In this document: positions 1-8,094 of the stretch, piece after piece | How the letters are laid out: the number at the start of each line of letters is the position of its first letter | Position numbering within the stretch: position 1 is the stretch's first letter | NCBI GenBank assembly: GCA_035504215.1 | Contig: DATJSI010000136.1 | Span: 1 to 33,623, forward strand | Direction: 5' to 3' | DNA from: Mycobacteriales bacterium | GTDB taxonomy: Bacteria > Actinomycetota > Actinomycetes > JAFAQI01 | Length of the DNA: 33,623 bases | Notes under the pieces: model-generated | Told to the model about the DNA's origin: nothing | The model's database searches: none | What the model saw: the letters and a program-made list of their open reading frames with translations, nothing else | Translations under genes and position numbers: made by a program

Positions 1-33
1 GGTGCAGCGACGTACCGAACGGGGCTGTTGAGG

Positions 34-1530
34 TCACGAACCCGACCCGCTGGCCAGGCCCTCACCGAGTTCCATGGGGAGATCCTTGCCGGCCGGCTCA
101 TCGAGCTCTTGCGCCAGCTTGCGACCGACCTGTTGTGCAAGCCCAGGAGCGGCCCAGGCAATGACCAGGCCGAGACCGGCCCACATGAACGCGATGTAGG
201 GCGGCGCCTTGATCGTGTGCTGGCCTTTCAGGTTGTAGTAGAAGACCAGCACGATGATTGCGATGCCGACCAACGGCACGATGACCTCGGCGATTCGCAC
301 CTTGTACAGATGCATGACCGCGCCGACCTCAACCATCAGGTAGGCGATCATCAGCATGATCGCCCCGATAGTGGCGAAGTAGAAGTAGCTGTCCAGCGAC
401 GGGTCGCCGGTACCGAGCACCGGGCGGCCGCTCGCCCACGAGATGACGTTGGCGACGAGCGCAAACGCGAGCACGGTGTAGATGGCGTTGATCGGCGCCT
501 GATGCGGACCAGTCAGCCGGCCGAACGGCTTCGGTCCGAACCCGTCCCGCGAATAGGCGAACAGCAGCCGGCCCGCGGTCGCGGACGACGCCAGGTGGCA
601 GGCGAACGCCGACATGACGGCAGCGAAGGAGATCACCAGGGAGAACCACAGCCCGATGTAGTTGTGCGACAGCACGGACAGGGAGTCGCCCGATGACGTG
701 AACGCCTTCTGGCCGGCCGCGTTGGTGCCGAAGCCCACGGTCTGCGCGAACATCACGATCACGAAGAGGATGCCGGTGAAGACGATCGATCCGGTGAGCG
801 CGCGAGGGATGTTCCGGGTCGGGTCGTCGGTCTCCTCGCCCAGCGCTGCACAGCCTTCGAACCCGGCCCACGACAGGAACGCGGCCACGACTGCCGCCAC
901 GACGGTGGAGAAGCTGACGTGGCTCAGCGAGAAGACGCCGCCGTCGATCCCGGTGGCCTTGGCGCCGCCCTTGGCGAAGATGACGATGCTCAGGATTGTC
1001 ATGCAGAGAACGCCAATGCCTTCGATGGCGAGCAGCATGCGAGTGACCAACCGCAGGTCTCGCGTGTTCAAGAACGCCGAGAGCGCGACGCAGACCAGGA
1101 TCGTCCAGATCCACGGCACCCGGAACGGATGAGCGGGCTCGTTCTGCGCCGCCGCGATGAAGGCGTTGAGGAAGCTGTTCACCGCAGCCACGCAGCAGCT
1201 GCAGAACATCGTGTAGGTGCCGATGATCGCGAAGCCGGAGAAGAAGCCGGCCCGCGGACCCACCGTGACGCCGACGAGCGCGTAGGCGCTGCCCGCGTGG
1301 TTGTAACGCTGGGTCAGCCGGATGAAACCGTGCGCGATGATGCCGATGCCGACCGCTCCGAACAGAAACACCAACGGCACGGACTTACCGACCGATGCGA
1401 CGGTGACCTGGCCGTTGCCGGCCATCGCGAGGGTGGGGCCGACGATGCCGAGCGAAAGGCCGATCGCCCCCCAGAGCTTGAGGTTGCGCCGGGGCCTGAC
1501 GTAGGTCGCCTGCTCTTCAATGACGGCCAT
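34..1530 (-). CDS. APC-superfamily amino acid/amine permease
   Basis: A 498-residue integral membrane protein, probably a 12-helix APC-superfamily transporter that takes up an amino acid or amine across the cytoplasmic membrane. The first helix region (LGIVGPTLAMAGNG) has the broken-helix look of APC substrate sites, and the family signatures RYNHAGSAYALVG and GFEGCAALGEETDDP are present. The ATG at 1530 is chosen because AGAAAGGA lies just upstream; an earlier in-frame codon at 1575 would add 15 residues with no family match. It lies 51 bp downstream of the glutamine-synthetase-like gene on the same strand, so the two are probably co-transcribed. The substrate cannot be read from the sequence. 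A substrate of the neighbouring ligase is the natural guess. Confidence 0.9.
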   Translation of the reverse strand: MAVIEEQATYVRPRRNLKLWGAIGLSLGIVGPTLAMAGNGQVTVASVGKSVPLVFLFGAVGIGIIAHGFIRLTQRYNHAGSAYALVGVTVGPRAGFFSGFAIIGTYTMFCSCCVAAVNSFLNAFIAAAQNEPAHPFRVPWIWTILVCVALSAFLNTRDLRLVTRMLLAIEGIGVLCMTILSIVIFAKGGAKATGIDGGVFSLSHVSFSTVVAAVVAAFLSWAGFEGCAALGEETDDPTRNIPRALTGSIVFTGILFVIVMFAQTVGFGTNAAGQKAFTSSGDSLSVLSHNYIGLWFSLVISFAAVMSAFACHLASSATAGRLLFAYSRDGFGPKPFGRLTGPHQAPINAIYTVLAFALVANVISWASGRPVLGTGDPSLDSYFYFATIGAIMLMIAYLMVEVGAVMHLYKVRIAEVIVPLVGIAIIVLVFYYNLKGQHTIKAPPYIAFMWAGLGLVIAWAAPGLAQQVGRKLAQELDEPAGKDLPMELGEGLASGSGS

Positions 1531-1581
1531 GCTGGTCGATCCTTTCTGCAGAAGCGGCGGGGCAGTGCGCCGCATCGGAGG

Positions 1582-2907
1582 TCAGCTGGACCATGCGAAT
1601 CTGAACCGCCGGACCAGGCTGTCGAGTTCGTCGTTCTTCGCCAGGCCGAGCTCATGTCGACGGACGGCAACGAGCGCCTCGACGAGCGGCGCGCCGAGGA
1701 TGTCGGTCATGCGCCTCGAGGCTTCGAGCCGGTCGATGCCGGTTTCCTGGTCTCGTCCGATCGGGACGGCACCAAGCTCATTGAGGGTGGCCTCGTCGAG
1801 GCTGGCCGGATCGACATCGACCGCCGGCGGCAACGCCCGGCCGCGTTCCAATCCGTCCAGCGCCAGGCCGACGAGGGTGGCCTGAACGACGTACGGGTTC
1901 GCCGATCCGTCTACTGGCTTCACCTCTGCGTTGGCACCGCGCGGGTTGCCCGCCGTGGCGTGGCAGAGCCGGACGGCGGCTTCGCGGTTCTCGACGCCCC
2001 AGCAGGCGAAGGCGCCCGACCAGTGCTGCGGCTGCAGGCGCAGGTGCGACAGGAGCGAAGGTGCCAGCACGCCGATCGCCTCCGGTAGGCCGTCGACCAG
2101 CCCCGCGACGATCGCCGCGCCCTCGCTCGTGAGGCCCGCCGGGCCATCGCCACCCGACAGCAGCGGCACGCCGTCGCGCGCGAAAGAGAGGTGCACGTGC
2201 ATGCCGCTGCCGACCGCGCGCGCGATCGGCTGCGGGGAGAACGAGACCGTGATTCCGTGTCGGCGGCCGGCCCGGCAGAGCAGGATCCGGGCAAGGACGT
2301 TGCTGTCCGCGGCCCGCAATGGGTCGGCCGGAGCGAGCGACAGCTCGAACTGACCAGGCCCGTACTCCGCGTGTAGCTGCTCGATCTCGAGACCGGCGCG
2401 CTCGAAGCTCTCGTACACGTCCTCGACGAAGGCCGACTGCTCGAGCAGCGGCCGGATGCCGTACGACGGTCCGCCGCTTCCTGCGACGGCATCGCCCGTC
2501 TCGTCGAAGAGCACGCATTCGATCTCCATCGCGCTCTGCACCGCGAGTCCGTGCCCGGCCGCCGCCGCCACCTGCCTGCGCACGGCACCGCGGTAACACA
2601 GCGGGAGCTCCTCGCCGTCCTGGGTGATGAGGTCGATCGGCGCCCACGCCAGGCCGTCACCGAGATCGGCGACCGCAGCCAGATCGGCGCGCAACCGCAT
2701 GTCACCCACCACGCCGAACGACGGGGTGAACGCGATGCCGTCGTCGATGCAGAAGACGCCCCAAGACGGGGACGCGCCCAGACCAACCGAGCCGAACACG
2801 TCCGCTCGCCGCCGATCCACCTGCTTGCCGCGGATGACGCCGGCGGAGTCGACAACCGCACCCATCAGATAGCGGCAACTCTCCGGCAGGGCTACCGGAC
2901 CGGTCAT
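1582..2907 (-). CDS. Glutamine synthetase-like gamma-glutamyl ligase (GlnA type I fold)
   Basis: A 441-residue GSI-fold ligase that would join the gamma-carboxyl of glutamate to ammonia or an amine with ATP. Visible family motifs are the metal-binding AMEIECVLFD, HAEYGPGQFELSLAP, SGMHVHLSF, the NRE segment and EVKPVDGSANPY. The substrate-loop arginine usual in true GlnA (ExRxxD) reads EVKPVD here, and no NLYDLP-type adenylylation tyrosine is visible. This argues against a housekeeping glutamine synthetase and for the GlnA3/GlnA4/PuuA-like amine-glutamylating group. The ATG at 2907 follows GCGGAGG; a GTG at 2922 is the alternative. The neighbours are a permease downstream and a divergent amidotransferase/RpiR pair. 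The amine substrate is unknown. Confidence 0.88.
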   Translation of the reverse strand: MTGPVALPESCRYLMGAVVDSAGVIRGKQVDRRRADVFGSVGLGASPSWGVFCIDDGIAFTPSFGVVGDMRLRADLAAVADLGDGLAWAPIDLITQDGEELPLCYRGAVRRQVAAAAGHGLAVQSAMEIECVLFDETGDAVAGSGGPSYGIRPLLEQSAFVEDVYESFERAGLEIEQLHAEYGPGQFELSLAPADPLRAADSNVLARILLCRAGRRHGITVSFSPQPIARAVGSGMHVHLSFARDGVPLLSGGDGPAGLTSEGAAIVAGLVDGLPEAIGVLAPSLLSHLRLQPQHWSGAFACWGVENREAAVRLCHATAGNPRGANAEVKPVDGSANPYVVQATLVGLALDGLERGRALPPAVDVDPASLDEATLNELGAVPIGRDQETGIDRLEASRRMTDILGAPLVEALVAVRRHELGLAKNDELDSLVRRFRFAWSS

Positions 2908-3029
2908 GAGGCCTCCGCGCACGGCTGTACCAATTGTTTCAGGAACGCGTTGCTAGGTCGTTGCTGTAATGTACGAGCCGCCATCGCCGCTGGCAATGGT
3001 CGGCTGACAGTTCGGACAGGGTGATCCGT

Positions 3030-3869
3030 ATGTGCCGCTTGCTGGCTTATGTCGGGCCAGAGCCCCGCTCGCTGCGAACCGCGGTGGGCGAGGCGACCTA
3101 CACCGGCTTCCGTGACCTGGCTCGCGTGCACGGTGACGGGTGGGGGATGACGTGGGCCGACCCGGACGCCGCGGGGTCTCCGCGCGTACGACGCTCGGTA
3201 GCATCCGCCGCGGTCGACCCGGACTTCGACACCGCCGCCACCAACGTCGCGGCCACCGCCGGTTTCCTGCATCTGAGGTGGGCCACCGCCGGCTACCCGG
3301 TCGTGGCCGACAACACCCACCCGTTCGTCGCCGACGGCTGGGCGTTCGCGCATAACGGCTTCGTGCGAGGCAGCGACGGGATCGAGCGGCTGCTGACGAC
3401 CCGACACCGCGAGTCGTTGGCAGGGACCACCGACAGCGAGCGCTATTTCCACCTCGTGCTGCAGTCCGCTGAGCAAACGGGTGACATCGTCCGCGGGGTG
3501 CAGCTCGCCGCGCAGACGATCGCGGACCGGTGCGGCGCGGTCAGCATCAACGCGATGATGCTCTCCTCGACCCGGCTGCTCGCGGTGCATGGGCTGCGCG
3601 GCGCGCAACCCCCGTTGGACGACCTGGTCGAGCTGTTCCCCGACCCGGCCGGAATGCCGGCCGACCACACCGAGGACTACTTCCGGCTCAGCTACCGGTA
3701 CGTCGGCGAGACGTTGGTGATCGGCTCGTCCGGCCTGCCGAACGAGCGATGGGTCGACCTGCCCGCCGAGGTAGTGATGGACGTCGATCTCACCACCGGC
3801 GACTGGGAGGTGCATCCGTTGGGTGTGGTGGCTGTTTCGGGCCGCCTGGAGACCGCCGAGTCGGCATGA
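3030..3869 (+). CDS. Class II glutamine amidotransferase (EgtC/YafJ-like)
   Basis: A 279-residue Ntn-hydrolase of the GATase_4/EgtC-like group, expected to hydrolyse the amide of glutamine or a gamma-glutamyl amide. The ATG at 3030 gives MCRLLAYVG, so Cys2 becomes the N-terminal nucleophile after Met removal. An in-frame GTG at 3021 would bury the Cys and is rejected. Family motifs follow in order: HGDGWGM, HLRWAT, NTHPF, AFAHNG and TDSE. It is divergent from the glutamine-synthetase-like gene and overlaps the downstream RpiR gene by ATGA, so the two are translationally coupled. In this setting it may reverse or complete the gamma-glutamylation, for example by releasing glutamate from a gamma-glutamyl product. 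That role is inference. Confidence 0.88.
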   Translation: MCRLLAYVGPEPRSLRTAVGEATYTGFRDLARVHGDGWGMTWADPDAAGSPRVRRSVASAAVDPDFDTAATNVAATAGFLHLRWATAGYPVVADNTHPFVADGWAFAHNGFVRGSDGIERLLTTRHRESLAGTTDSERYFHLVLQSAEQTGDIVRGVQLAAQTIADRCGAVSINAMMLSSTRLLAVHGLRGAQPPLDDLVELFPDPAGMPADHTEDYFRLSYRYVGETLVIGSSGLPNERWVDLPAEVVMDVDLTTGDWEVHPLGVVAVSGRLETAESA

Positions 3870-4759
3870 CCGCCCAAGCCAATGGGGCGGGTCAGGAACC
3901 CGCGTTTGCCTCGATCGCCGACCGCATCCGGCGCAGCGTGGCGCTGATGACGCCTGCCGAGCGCCGGGTGGGCCGCACCCTCGTGGCCGGCTATCCAGTC
4001 GCAGGGCTCAGCACGGTCGCTGACCTCGCCGGTGCGTCCGGCACCAGCTCGGCCACGGTCGTACGGCTGGTGCAAAAGCTCGGCTACAACGGGTACCCGC
4101 AGTTCCAATCGGCGTTGCGAGACGAACTCGCGTCACGCTCGTCCGGTCCGGCGTACCGCATCGACCACGGTGATCGGACCTGGACCGAGCCGGGCACGCT
4201 CGGACGAATGCTCGATGCGGCGACGCGCGTGGTGAGCAGCGTCGGAGACACGATTCCCGGGTCCGAGTTCGACGCGACGGTCGCGTTGCTCGCGGACCCG
4301 CGACGCCCGGTGAAGCTCCTCGGCGGCCGGATCACGGGGCTGCTCGCCGAGTACCTCCAGCATCACCTCAGCAGGGCCCGCAAGGACGTGCAGATGTTCC
4401 CCAGCCGGCCTCGAGACCGGCACTCAGCACTGTTGGATGTCGGTCGGCGCGACGTCCTCATCGTGATGGACGTCAAGCGTTACGACGCCGACGTCGCGGA
4501 GCTCGCCCGCAGCGCCGCCAACCGCGGCGCCACCATCGTGTTGTTCACCGACGTGCTGCTGTCGCCCATCTCCTCGTTCTCCCACCTCGTGCTTCCGGTG
4601 CGGGTGGACGCGCCTTCGCCGTTCGACACGACGGTCGCGGTCCTCGTGCTCATCGAGGCCCTCGCGACCGCTGTTATCGCCGCGCTCGGTGCGGATGCGG
4701 TCCGCCGCATGCACGACTGGGACACGATCGCGGACGCGACGCCGGCCGCTGCCGGCTGA
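3866..4759 (+). CDS. MurR/RpiR family transcriptional regulator
   Basis: A 297-residue regulator with an N-terminal RpiR helix-turn-helix (about residues 20-90; TVADLAGASGTSSATVVRLV is the recognition region) and a C-terminal SIS domain (about 130-270), which in this family binds a phosphosugar or a related ligand. The ATG at 3866 overlaps the amidotransferase stop codon (ATGA), and this start removes the long antisense-like extension of the open frame. It probably controls the divergent ligase/permease pair and its own operon from the 122-bp region between 2908 and 3029. No convincing dyad was recognised there. Confidence 0.9.
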   Translation: MTAQANGAGQEPAFASIADRIRRSVALMTPAERRVGRTLVAGYPVAGLSTVADLAGASGTSSATVVRLVQKLGYNGYPQFQSALRDELASRSSGPAYRIDHGDRTWTEPGTLGRMLDAATRVVSSVGDTIPGSEFDATVALLADPRRPVKLLGGRITGLLAEYLQHHLSRARKDVQMFPSRPRDRHSALLDVGRRDVLIVMDVKRYDADVAELARSAANRGATIVLFTDVLLSPISSFSHLVLPVRVDAPSPFDTTVAVLVLIEALATAVIAALGADAVRRMHDWDTIADATPAAAG

Positions 4760-4774
4760 GCCGTTCGCCTGCCG

Positions 4775-4993
4775 TCAGCCGGCGACCGCGACGCAAGCCT
4801 GCGGTTCGCAGGACCGCGACAGCTCGGTCACCACATCATCCCGGCCGGCCTCGACCGCCTGGTTGACCAGCCAGATGTATGCGTCACGGTCGGCGTCGGT
4901 CAGTCCCGCAGGGTCGGCGCTTGCCATGGGGGCGACCGCCGGGGCAATGCCACGGCGCGCCTTGCCCCTGCCGGCGAGCAAGGTGTTCAACAT
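4775..4993 (-). CDS. Small hypothetical protein (72 aa)
   Basis: No family recognised. The 72-residue frame starts at an ATG preceded by GGGAGCTGAG, a good ribosome-binding site; an upstream in-frame start at 5050 would give 91 residues but overlaps the operator described at 5045-5058. There is an N-terminal Arg/Lys-rich segment, a central Ala/Pro linker, a predicted helix (DRDAYIWLVNQAVEAGRDD) and a C-terminus with two cysteines (CEPQACVAVAG). No signal peptide or membrane segment is visible. It is convergent with the RpiR gene (15 bp between stop codons) and lies downstream of the LacI-family gene on the same strand, with the LacI-type operator about 50 bp before its start codon. Confidence 0.5.
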   Translation of the reverse strand: MLNTLLAGRGKARRGIAPAVAPMASADPAGLTDADRDAYIWLVNQAVEAGRDDVVTELSRSCEPQACVAVAG

Positions 4994-5044
4994 CTCAGCT
5001 CCCACATCGAGGTTCGGACTTTCACCTCTATGATCGGCTCGCAT

Positions 5045-5058
5045 TGACAACGTTGTCA
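5045..5058. promoter_or_regulatory. LacI-family operator palindrome
   Basis: TGACAACGTTGTCA is a perfect 14-bp palindrome with the central CG typical of LacI-family operators. It lies 39 bp beyond the stop codon of the LacI-family gene and about 50 bp upstream of the small gene starting at 4993. On the minus strand it contains TTGTCA, a possible -35 element, so a bound repressor could block initiation. No second copy was seen upstream of the LacI gene. Confidence 0.7.
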
Positions 5059-5097
5059 GCCCAGGGGCGGGTGATCTTGCTCACACCGTGCCGGGCG

Positions 5098-6126
5098 TCA
5101 GGGACGGCCCTTCCGCGACGGCGCGATCTCGCCGGACCCGCGCGCGATGAGCGACACGTCGACGAGGGTGAGGTCGGCCGGTGAGTTGTCACCGTCGAGC
5201 CTGGCGAGCACCCGGTTCGCGGCGATCGCTCCGATCCGGGCGGGGTCCTGGGCAAGCACGCTGATGCCGGGGTCGAGCAGGTCGCCCGCCGGGATGTCGT
5301 CGAAGCCGAGCAACCCGATCTCGTGCTGGTGACCGATGCCACGCAGCGCCCGGACGGCGCCGAGGGTGAGCAGGTTCTGCGCAGTGAAGAACGCGGTCGG
5401 CGCCGCCCGTCCGGAGGCGAGCCGGCGGACGGCCGCCTCCGCGGCATCGGACCCTGCCAGCCCCAGCTCCACGACGGCCGTAGCGACACCGGACGCAGTG
5501 ATCGCTGCGCGGAAGCCCGCCAACCGCTCCCGTGCGCTGAACGAGGAGCGACGGCCACCAAGGAACGCGACCCGTCGATGACCCTGGAGCAACAAGTGCT
5601 CGGTGGCATGCCGTGCGCCGCCACGATGGTCGGATCGCACGACGTCCGCGACCACCCCCCGCACCGGCCGGTCGACCAGCACGATCGGAGCTGCACCGCC
5701 CACGACACTGTCCAGCCACCGCGCGGCCGACGGGCTCGCCATGACGATGAGGCCGTCCACCCGCCGCGACAGAAAGGCCGCCACGGCTTGGCGCTCGATA
5801 GCAGGTTGGTCATCCGTGCTCGCGGACAGCGTCACGATGCCGTGATCGCGCATCACGTCGACCACCGCGCGGTGCAAGGAGGCCGCGAACGGGTTGGCGA
5901 GGTCCTCGACGAGTACGGCGACGGTCCCGGTCCGGCGGTCGCTTCGCCGCAGGCTGCTGGCGAACGGGTCCGGGACGTAGCCGAGCCGCTCGATCGCGGC
6001 GGTGACCCGCGCGGACCGCTCCGGCGAGACGTTGGCCTCGCCGGTGACCACCCGGGACACCGTCTTGATCGACACCCCGGCGGCCTGCGCAACTTCGCGC
6101 AAGGTGGGACGCCGCGAGGATGTCAC
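5098..6126 (-). CDS. LacI family transcriptional regulator
   Basis: A 342-residue LacI/GalR-type regulator. The N-terminal helix-turn-helix plus hinge is clear (PTLREVAQAAGVSIKTVSRV, then YVPDPFASSLRR, residues about 7-62). A periplasmic-binding-protein-like effector domain follows, with ALFxxN-like TAFFTAQNLLTLGAV and the typical GLLGFDDIPAGDLLDPGISV near the C-terminus. GTG start at 6126. There is no sugar operon next to it. The only near gene that could be a target is the small gene at 4775-4993, which has a LacI-type palindrome upstream. The effector is unknown. Confidence 0.93.
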   Translation of the reverse strand: MTSSRRPTLREVAQAAGVSIKTVSRVVTGEANVSPERSARVTAAIERLGYVPDPFASSLRRSDRRTGTVAVLVEDLANPFAASLHRAVVDVMRDHGIVTLSASTDDQPAIERQAVAAFLSRRVDGLIVMASPSAARWLDSVVGGAAPIVLVDRPVRGVVADVVRSDHRGGARHATEHLLLQGHRRVAFLGGRRSSFSARERLAGFRAAITASGVATAVVELGLAGSDAAEAAVRRLASGRAAPTAFFTAQNLLTLGAVRALRGIGHQHEIGLLGFDDIPAGDLLDPGISVLAQDPARIGAIAANRVLARLDGDNSPADLTLVDVSLIARGSGEIAPSRKGRP

Positions 6127-6354
6127 ACGTCGATCATGCCGGTGGCCGGCCCGGCACAGTGCTCGGACGGAACAGCGCGCACTCGCAGTTCACGGGTTCA
6201 GCAGCAGTTCAGAGCGGGCGCACAGGTGGGTCGAGCGGGTTTAAGCCGACCGCATAGCGGTCATCGTCTCGACGTACAGGAAGCCGGCGCTCCCTGCGGG
6301 TAGTTCGCGGACCCGGGTCACGCAGGCTCCCTCCCGACCCACGAGGTGAGCCAG

Positions 6355-6585
6355 ATGAACCCCAACAACTCGTACCCCGGAGCCACCATCGTGCGCCCCC
6401 GCGAGGCGGCGCCGCCGACGGCCAGGACCTGGCGGATCTCCGATGCGACCGGACAGGTGGTCGTCAGCGGTCTGAGAACCCGCAGTCTTGCCATCCGCAT
6501 GCTCGGCACGTACGTCGGGGACCACTCCCTCCCCCTGCAGGTCGAGGACGAGCACGGGCATCCCACCGGAGACCGGCTCGGCTGA
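6355..6585 (+). CDS. Small hypothetical protein (76 aa)
   Basis: No family recognised. The ATG at 6355 follows GAGGTG with good spacing, and third codon positions are strongly G/C as in neighbouring genes, which supports real coding. The product is soluble, with a Pro/Arg-rich N-terminus and a compact C-terminal part rich in beta-prone residues (RTWRISDATGQVVVSGL, then LQVEDEHG). It is convergent with the anti-sigma-like gene, and a 23-bp tandem repeat lies between them. A reverse-strand frame over 6318-6566 is less likely because it is Arg/Cys/Ser-rich and has no ribosome-binding site. Confidence 0.5.
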   Translation: MNPNNSYPGATIVRPREAAPPTARTWRISDATGQVVVSGLRTRSLAIRMLGTYVGDHSLPLQVEDEHGHPTGDRLG

Positions 6586-6605
6586 GCCGCTCCGGCGCGA
6601 GATCG

Positions 6606-6668
6606 AATTTCCCGGGGGCTCTTTTCCCAATTTCCCGGGGGCTCTTTTCCCTCCCGAGGGCTCTTGGG
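6606..6668. repeat. Tandem repeat, two exact 23-bp units plus a degenerate third
   Basis: Two identical 23-bp copies at 6606-6628 and 6629-6651 (AATTTCCCGGGGGCTCTTTT plus CCC), followed by a decayed part-copy (TCCCGAGGGCTCTTGGG). The repeat sits between the convergent genes ending at 6585 and 6678. Each unit has CCCGGG next to a T-run, so it may act in termination. Copy number may vary between strains. Confidence 0.85.
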
Positions 6669-6677
6669 TCGCGGGTC

Positions 6678-7229
6678 TCAGATCGCGAGCTCTGCCCAGA
6701 CGCTCTTTCCGCTGTCGGTCAGATCGACGCCCCAACGAGCCGCAAGCGCGGCGACGATGGCCAGACCCCGCCCGTTCTCCCGCAGCAACTCGGCGCGGTG
6801 CGGCCGCACGAACATCGGCGACCGGTCGGCGACCTCCATGCGCAGCATGGGCCCGTCGATCCGCAGGAGCAGAACCATCGGAGTGTCGGCATGTCGAAGC
6901 GCGTTGCTCACCAGTTCGCTCACGACGAGAACCGCGGACTCGCAAACCTCGCCGAGCCCGGGCATGCGGCAGAAGACGCGAACGTACTCGCGAGCGGACG
7001 CGGCCGCGTGCGGCTGAGGAGCCAGCGCGAGCGAGAGCCCGTCGACCGACGAAGCGTCCGGCCTGACGGTGGGCGCTCCGATGAGCCGGCGTACGCCGGC
7101 CACGCCCCGCCCCTCGCGACCCGGCTTGTTGGGCGTCACCGTCGCTCCGGCCATCCATCCTGTCCGTCGGTCGTGAATCCTTGCTCCGCCGGTAAAGCCG
7201 TGATGGCGGAGCGGGGGATCCTCCGTCAT
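6678..7229 (-). CDS. RsbW/SpoIIAB-like anti-sigma factor ATPase
   Basis: A GHKL-fold ATP-binding protein of the actinobacterial HATPase_c_2 group, which act as serine kinases or anti-sigma factors in partner-switching modules. Counting from ATG 7229 (183 residues), the N box is ELVSNALRHA (about 105-114), the G1 aspartate is in VADRSP (about 135) and the G2 motif is GRGLAIVAALAARWGV (about 153-168). The family is usually 130-150 residues, so the N-terminal 60 or so residues may not be translated. ATG 7154 (158 residues, with AGGA upstream) and TTG 7259 are other possible starts. No anti-anti-sigma or sigma gene lies beside it, so its partner is elsewhere. It is divergent from the unknown gene at 7326. 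Confidence 0.85.
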   Translation of the reverse strand: MTEDPPLRHHGFTGGARIHDRRTGWMAGATVTPNKPGREGRGVAGVRRLIGAPTVRPDASSVDGLSLALAPQPHAAASAREYVRVFCRMPGLGEVCESAVLVVSELVSNALRHADTPMVLLLRIDGPMLRMEVADRSPMFVRPHRAELLRENGRGLAIVAALAARWGVDLTDSGKSVWAELAI

Positions 7230-7325
7230 GGGCAGCGTTCCCCGAACTCGGTGGGCCAATCACCCAGGCCGGTCACGGCGGGTCAAAGCGTGCGTTAGGC
7301 CGCGGGTACGGAGGACACTGCCGCT

Positions 7326-7826
7326 ATGGCGGACCCTTCGGGCGTCGTCGCGGAGTACACGGCGGCGGAGACCGGCTGGCATGACGCGTCCACCGGCGGG
7401 GGCAGCTCGCCGACCGAGCTCGCCGCGGCCGCGCGCCGCTATGTCCGCGCGATCGAGGCGTACGTCGCGGACCTGCGCGCCCGGGACCGCGAGATCCCCG
7501 CGCGGCTCGAGGAGCTCGCCGGCGCCTTGCGGGAGCGCTTCGGACCGGCCCTGGAAAGCGGCGAGGAGCAGGTGTTCAAGGTTTTCCGGCTGGCCGACGG
7601 GCGGTGGATGGCGATCAAAGAGGACGACCGCAATCCCGACAATGCGCGACTCGTGCGCGGCTGGAAAGACATCGAGGCGCTGCGCTTGGCCTGGCGACGG
7701 ACCGACACCTGGGCCTGGTCGGTGCTGAACGCGTTCATGGACGAGTTCGGCGAGCCGGCCCGGCCGATTGTCCGGGCGGCGGAGGTCAACCAGCCGAGAT
7801 CGCTCAGCACTCCGCCAAACGGGTGA
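7326..7826 (+). CDS. Hypothetical protein (166 aa)
   Basis: Not recognised. A soluble, mostly helical protein. Residues about 30-80 look like a helical pair with coiled-coil character (ELAAAARRYVRAIEAYVADL onward), and the C-terminal half has a VFRLADGRWMAIKEDDRNPD segment followed by a Trp-rich part (TDTWAWSVLNAFMDEFGEP). GGAGG lies about 12 nt before the ATG. No signal peptide or transmembrane helix is visible. It is upstream of the XRE-TPR regulator on the same strand, with 268 bp between them, so co-transcription is uncertain. Confidence 0.7.
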   Translation: MADPSGVVAEYTAAETGWHDASTGGGSSPTELAAAARRYVRAIEAYVADLRARDREIPARLEELAGALRERFGPALESGEEQVFKVFRLADGRWMAIKEDDRNPDNARLVRGWKDIEALRLAWRRTDTWAWSVLNAFMDEFGEPARPIVRAAEVNQPRSLSTPPNG

Positions 7827-8094
7827 AATCGCCGTCCGGCGGCTCCGAGGGCTTGCCTGGTCAAGGCTGATTCCGCGCGGCTAATAAGCCCAGAAAATCG
7901 GTCAAAAAGGGACGACACTCCACGGTTAGGCAATATCTGTGATCTCCATTGCGCAGCAGGGCCAATCGTGTACGGTCACCAATGCTCACAACGTCCACGG
8001 CCGGATCTCCGTCGTTTCTGTTGTGCGCGCATCCAGCCCCCTGGGGGCGCTGACGGGGCGGGGTCGTGCGTACAAGTGAGGTAGGCGAGAGCAG

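Noticed and set aside
919-2088. Long plus-strand open frame (389 codons) opposite the permease and ligase genes
   Set aside because: It is the high-GC shadow of two clear genes, is rich in Arg/Asp/Ala with no family motif, and crosses a gene boundary.
6188-6213. Three GTTCA repeats, checked as a possible tRNA T-arm
   Set aside because: No acceptor stem or anticodon arm can be drawn around them, and the T-loop pattern GGTTCGAATCC is absent.
6241-6321. 26-codon minus-strand micro-ORF with GGGAGGGAGC before a GTG start
   Set aside because: The ribosome-binding site is good, but the frame is very short and its start lies only 33 bp from a divergent start codon at 6355. It is kept only as a remark.
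6241-7263. 340-codon minus-strand open frame covering the anti-sigma gene
   Set aside because: It is an alternative frame of the clear ATPase gene, Arg/Ala-rich and without any motif; the ATPase frame carries the N and G boxes.
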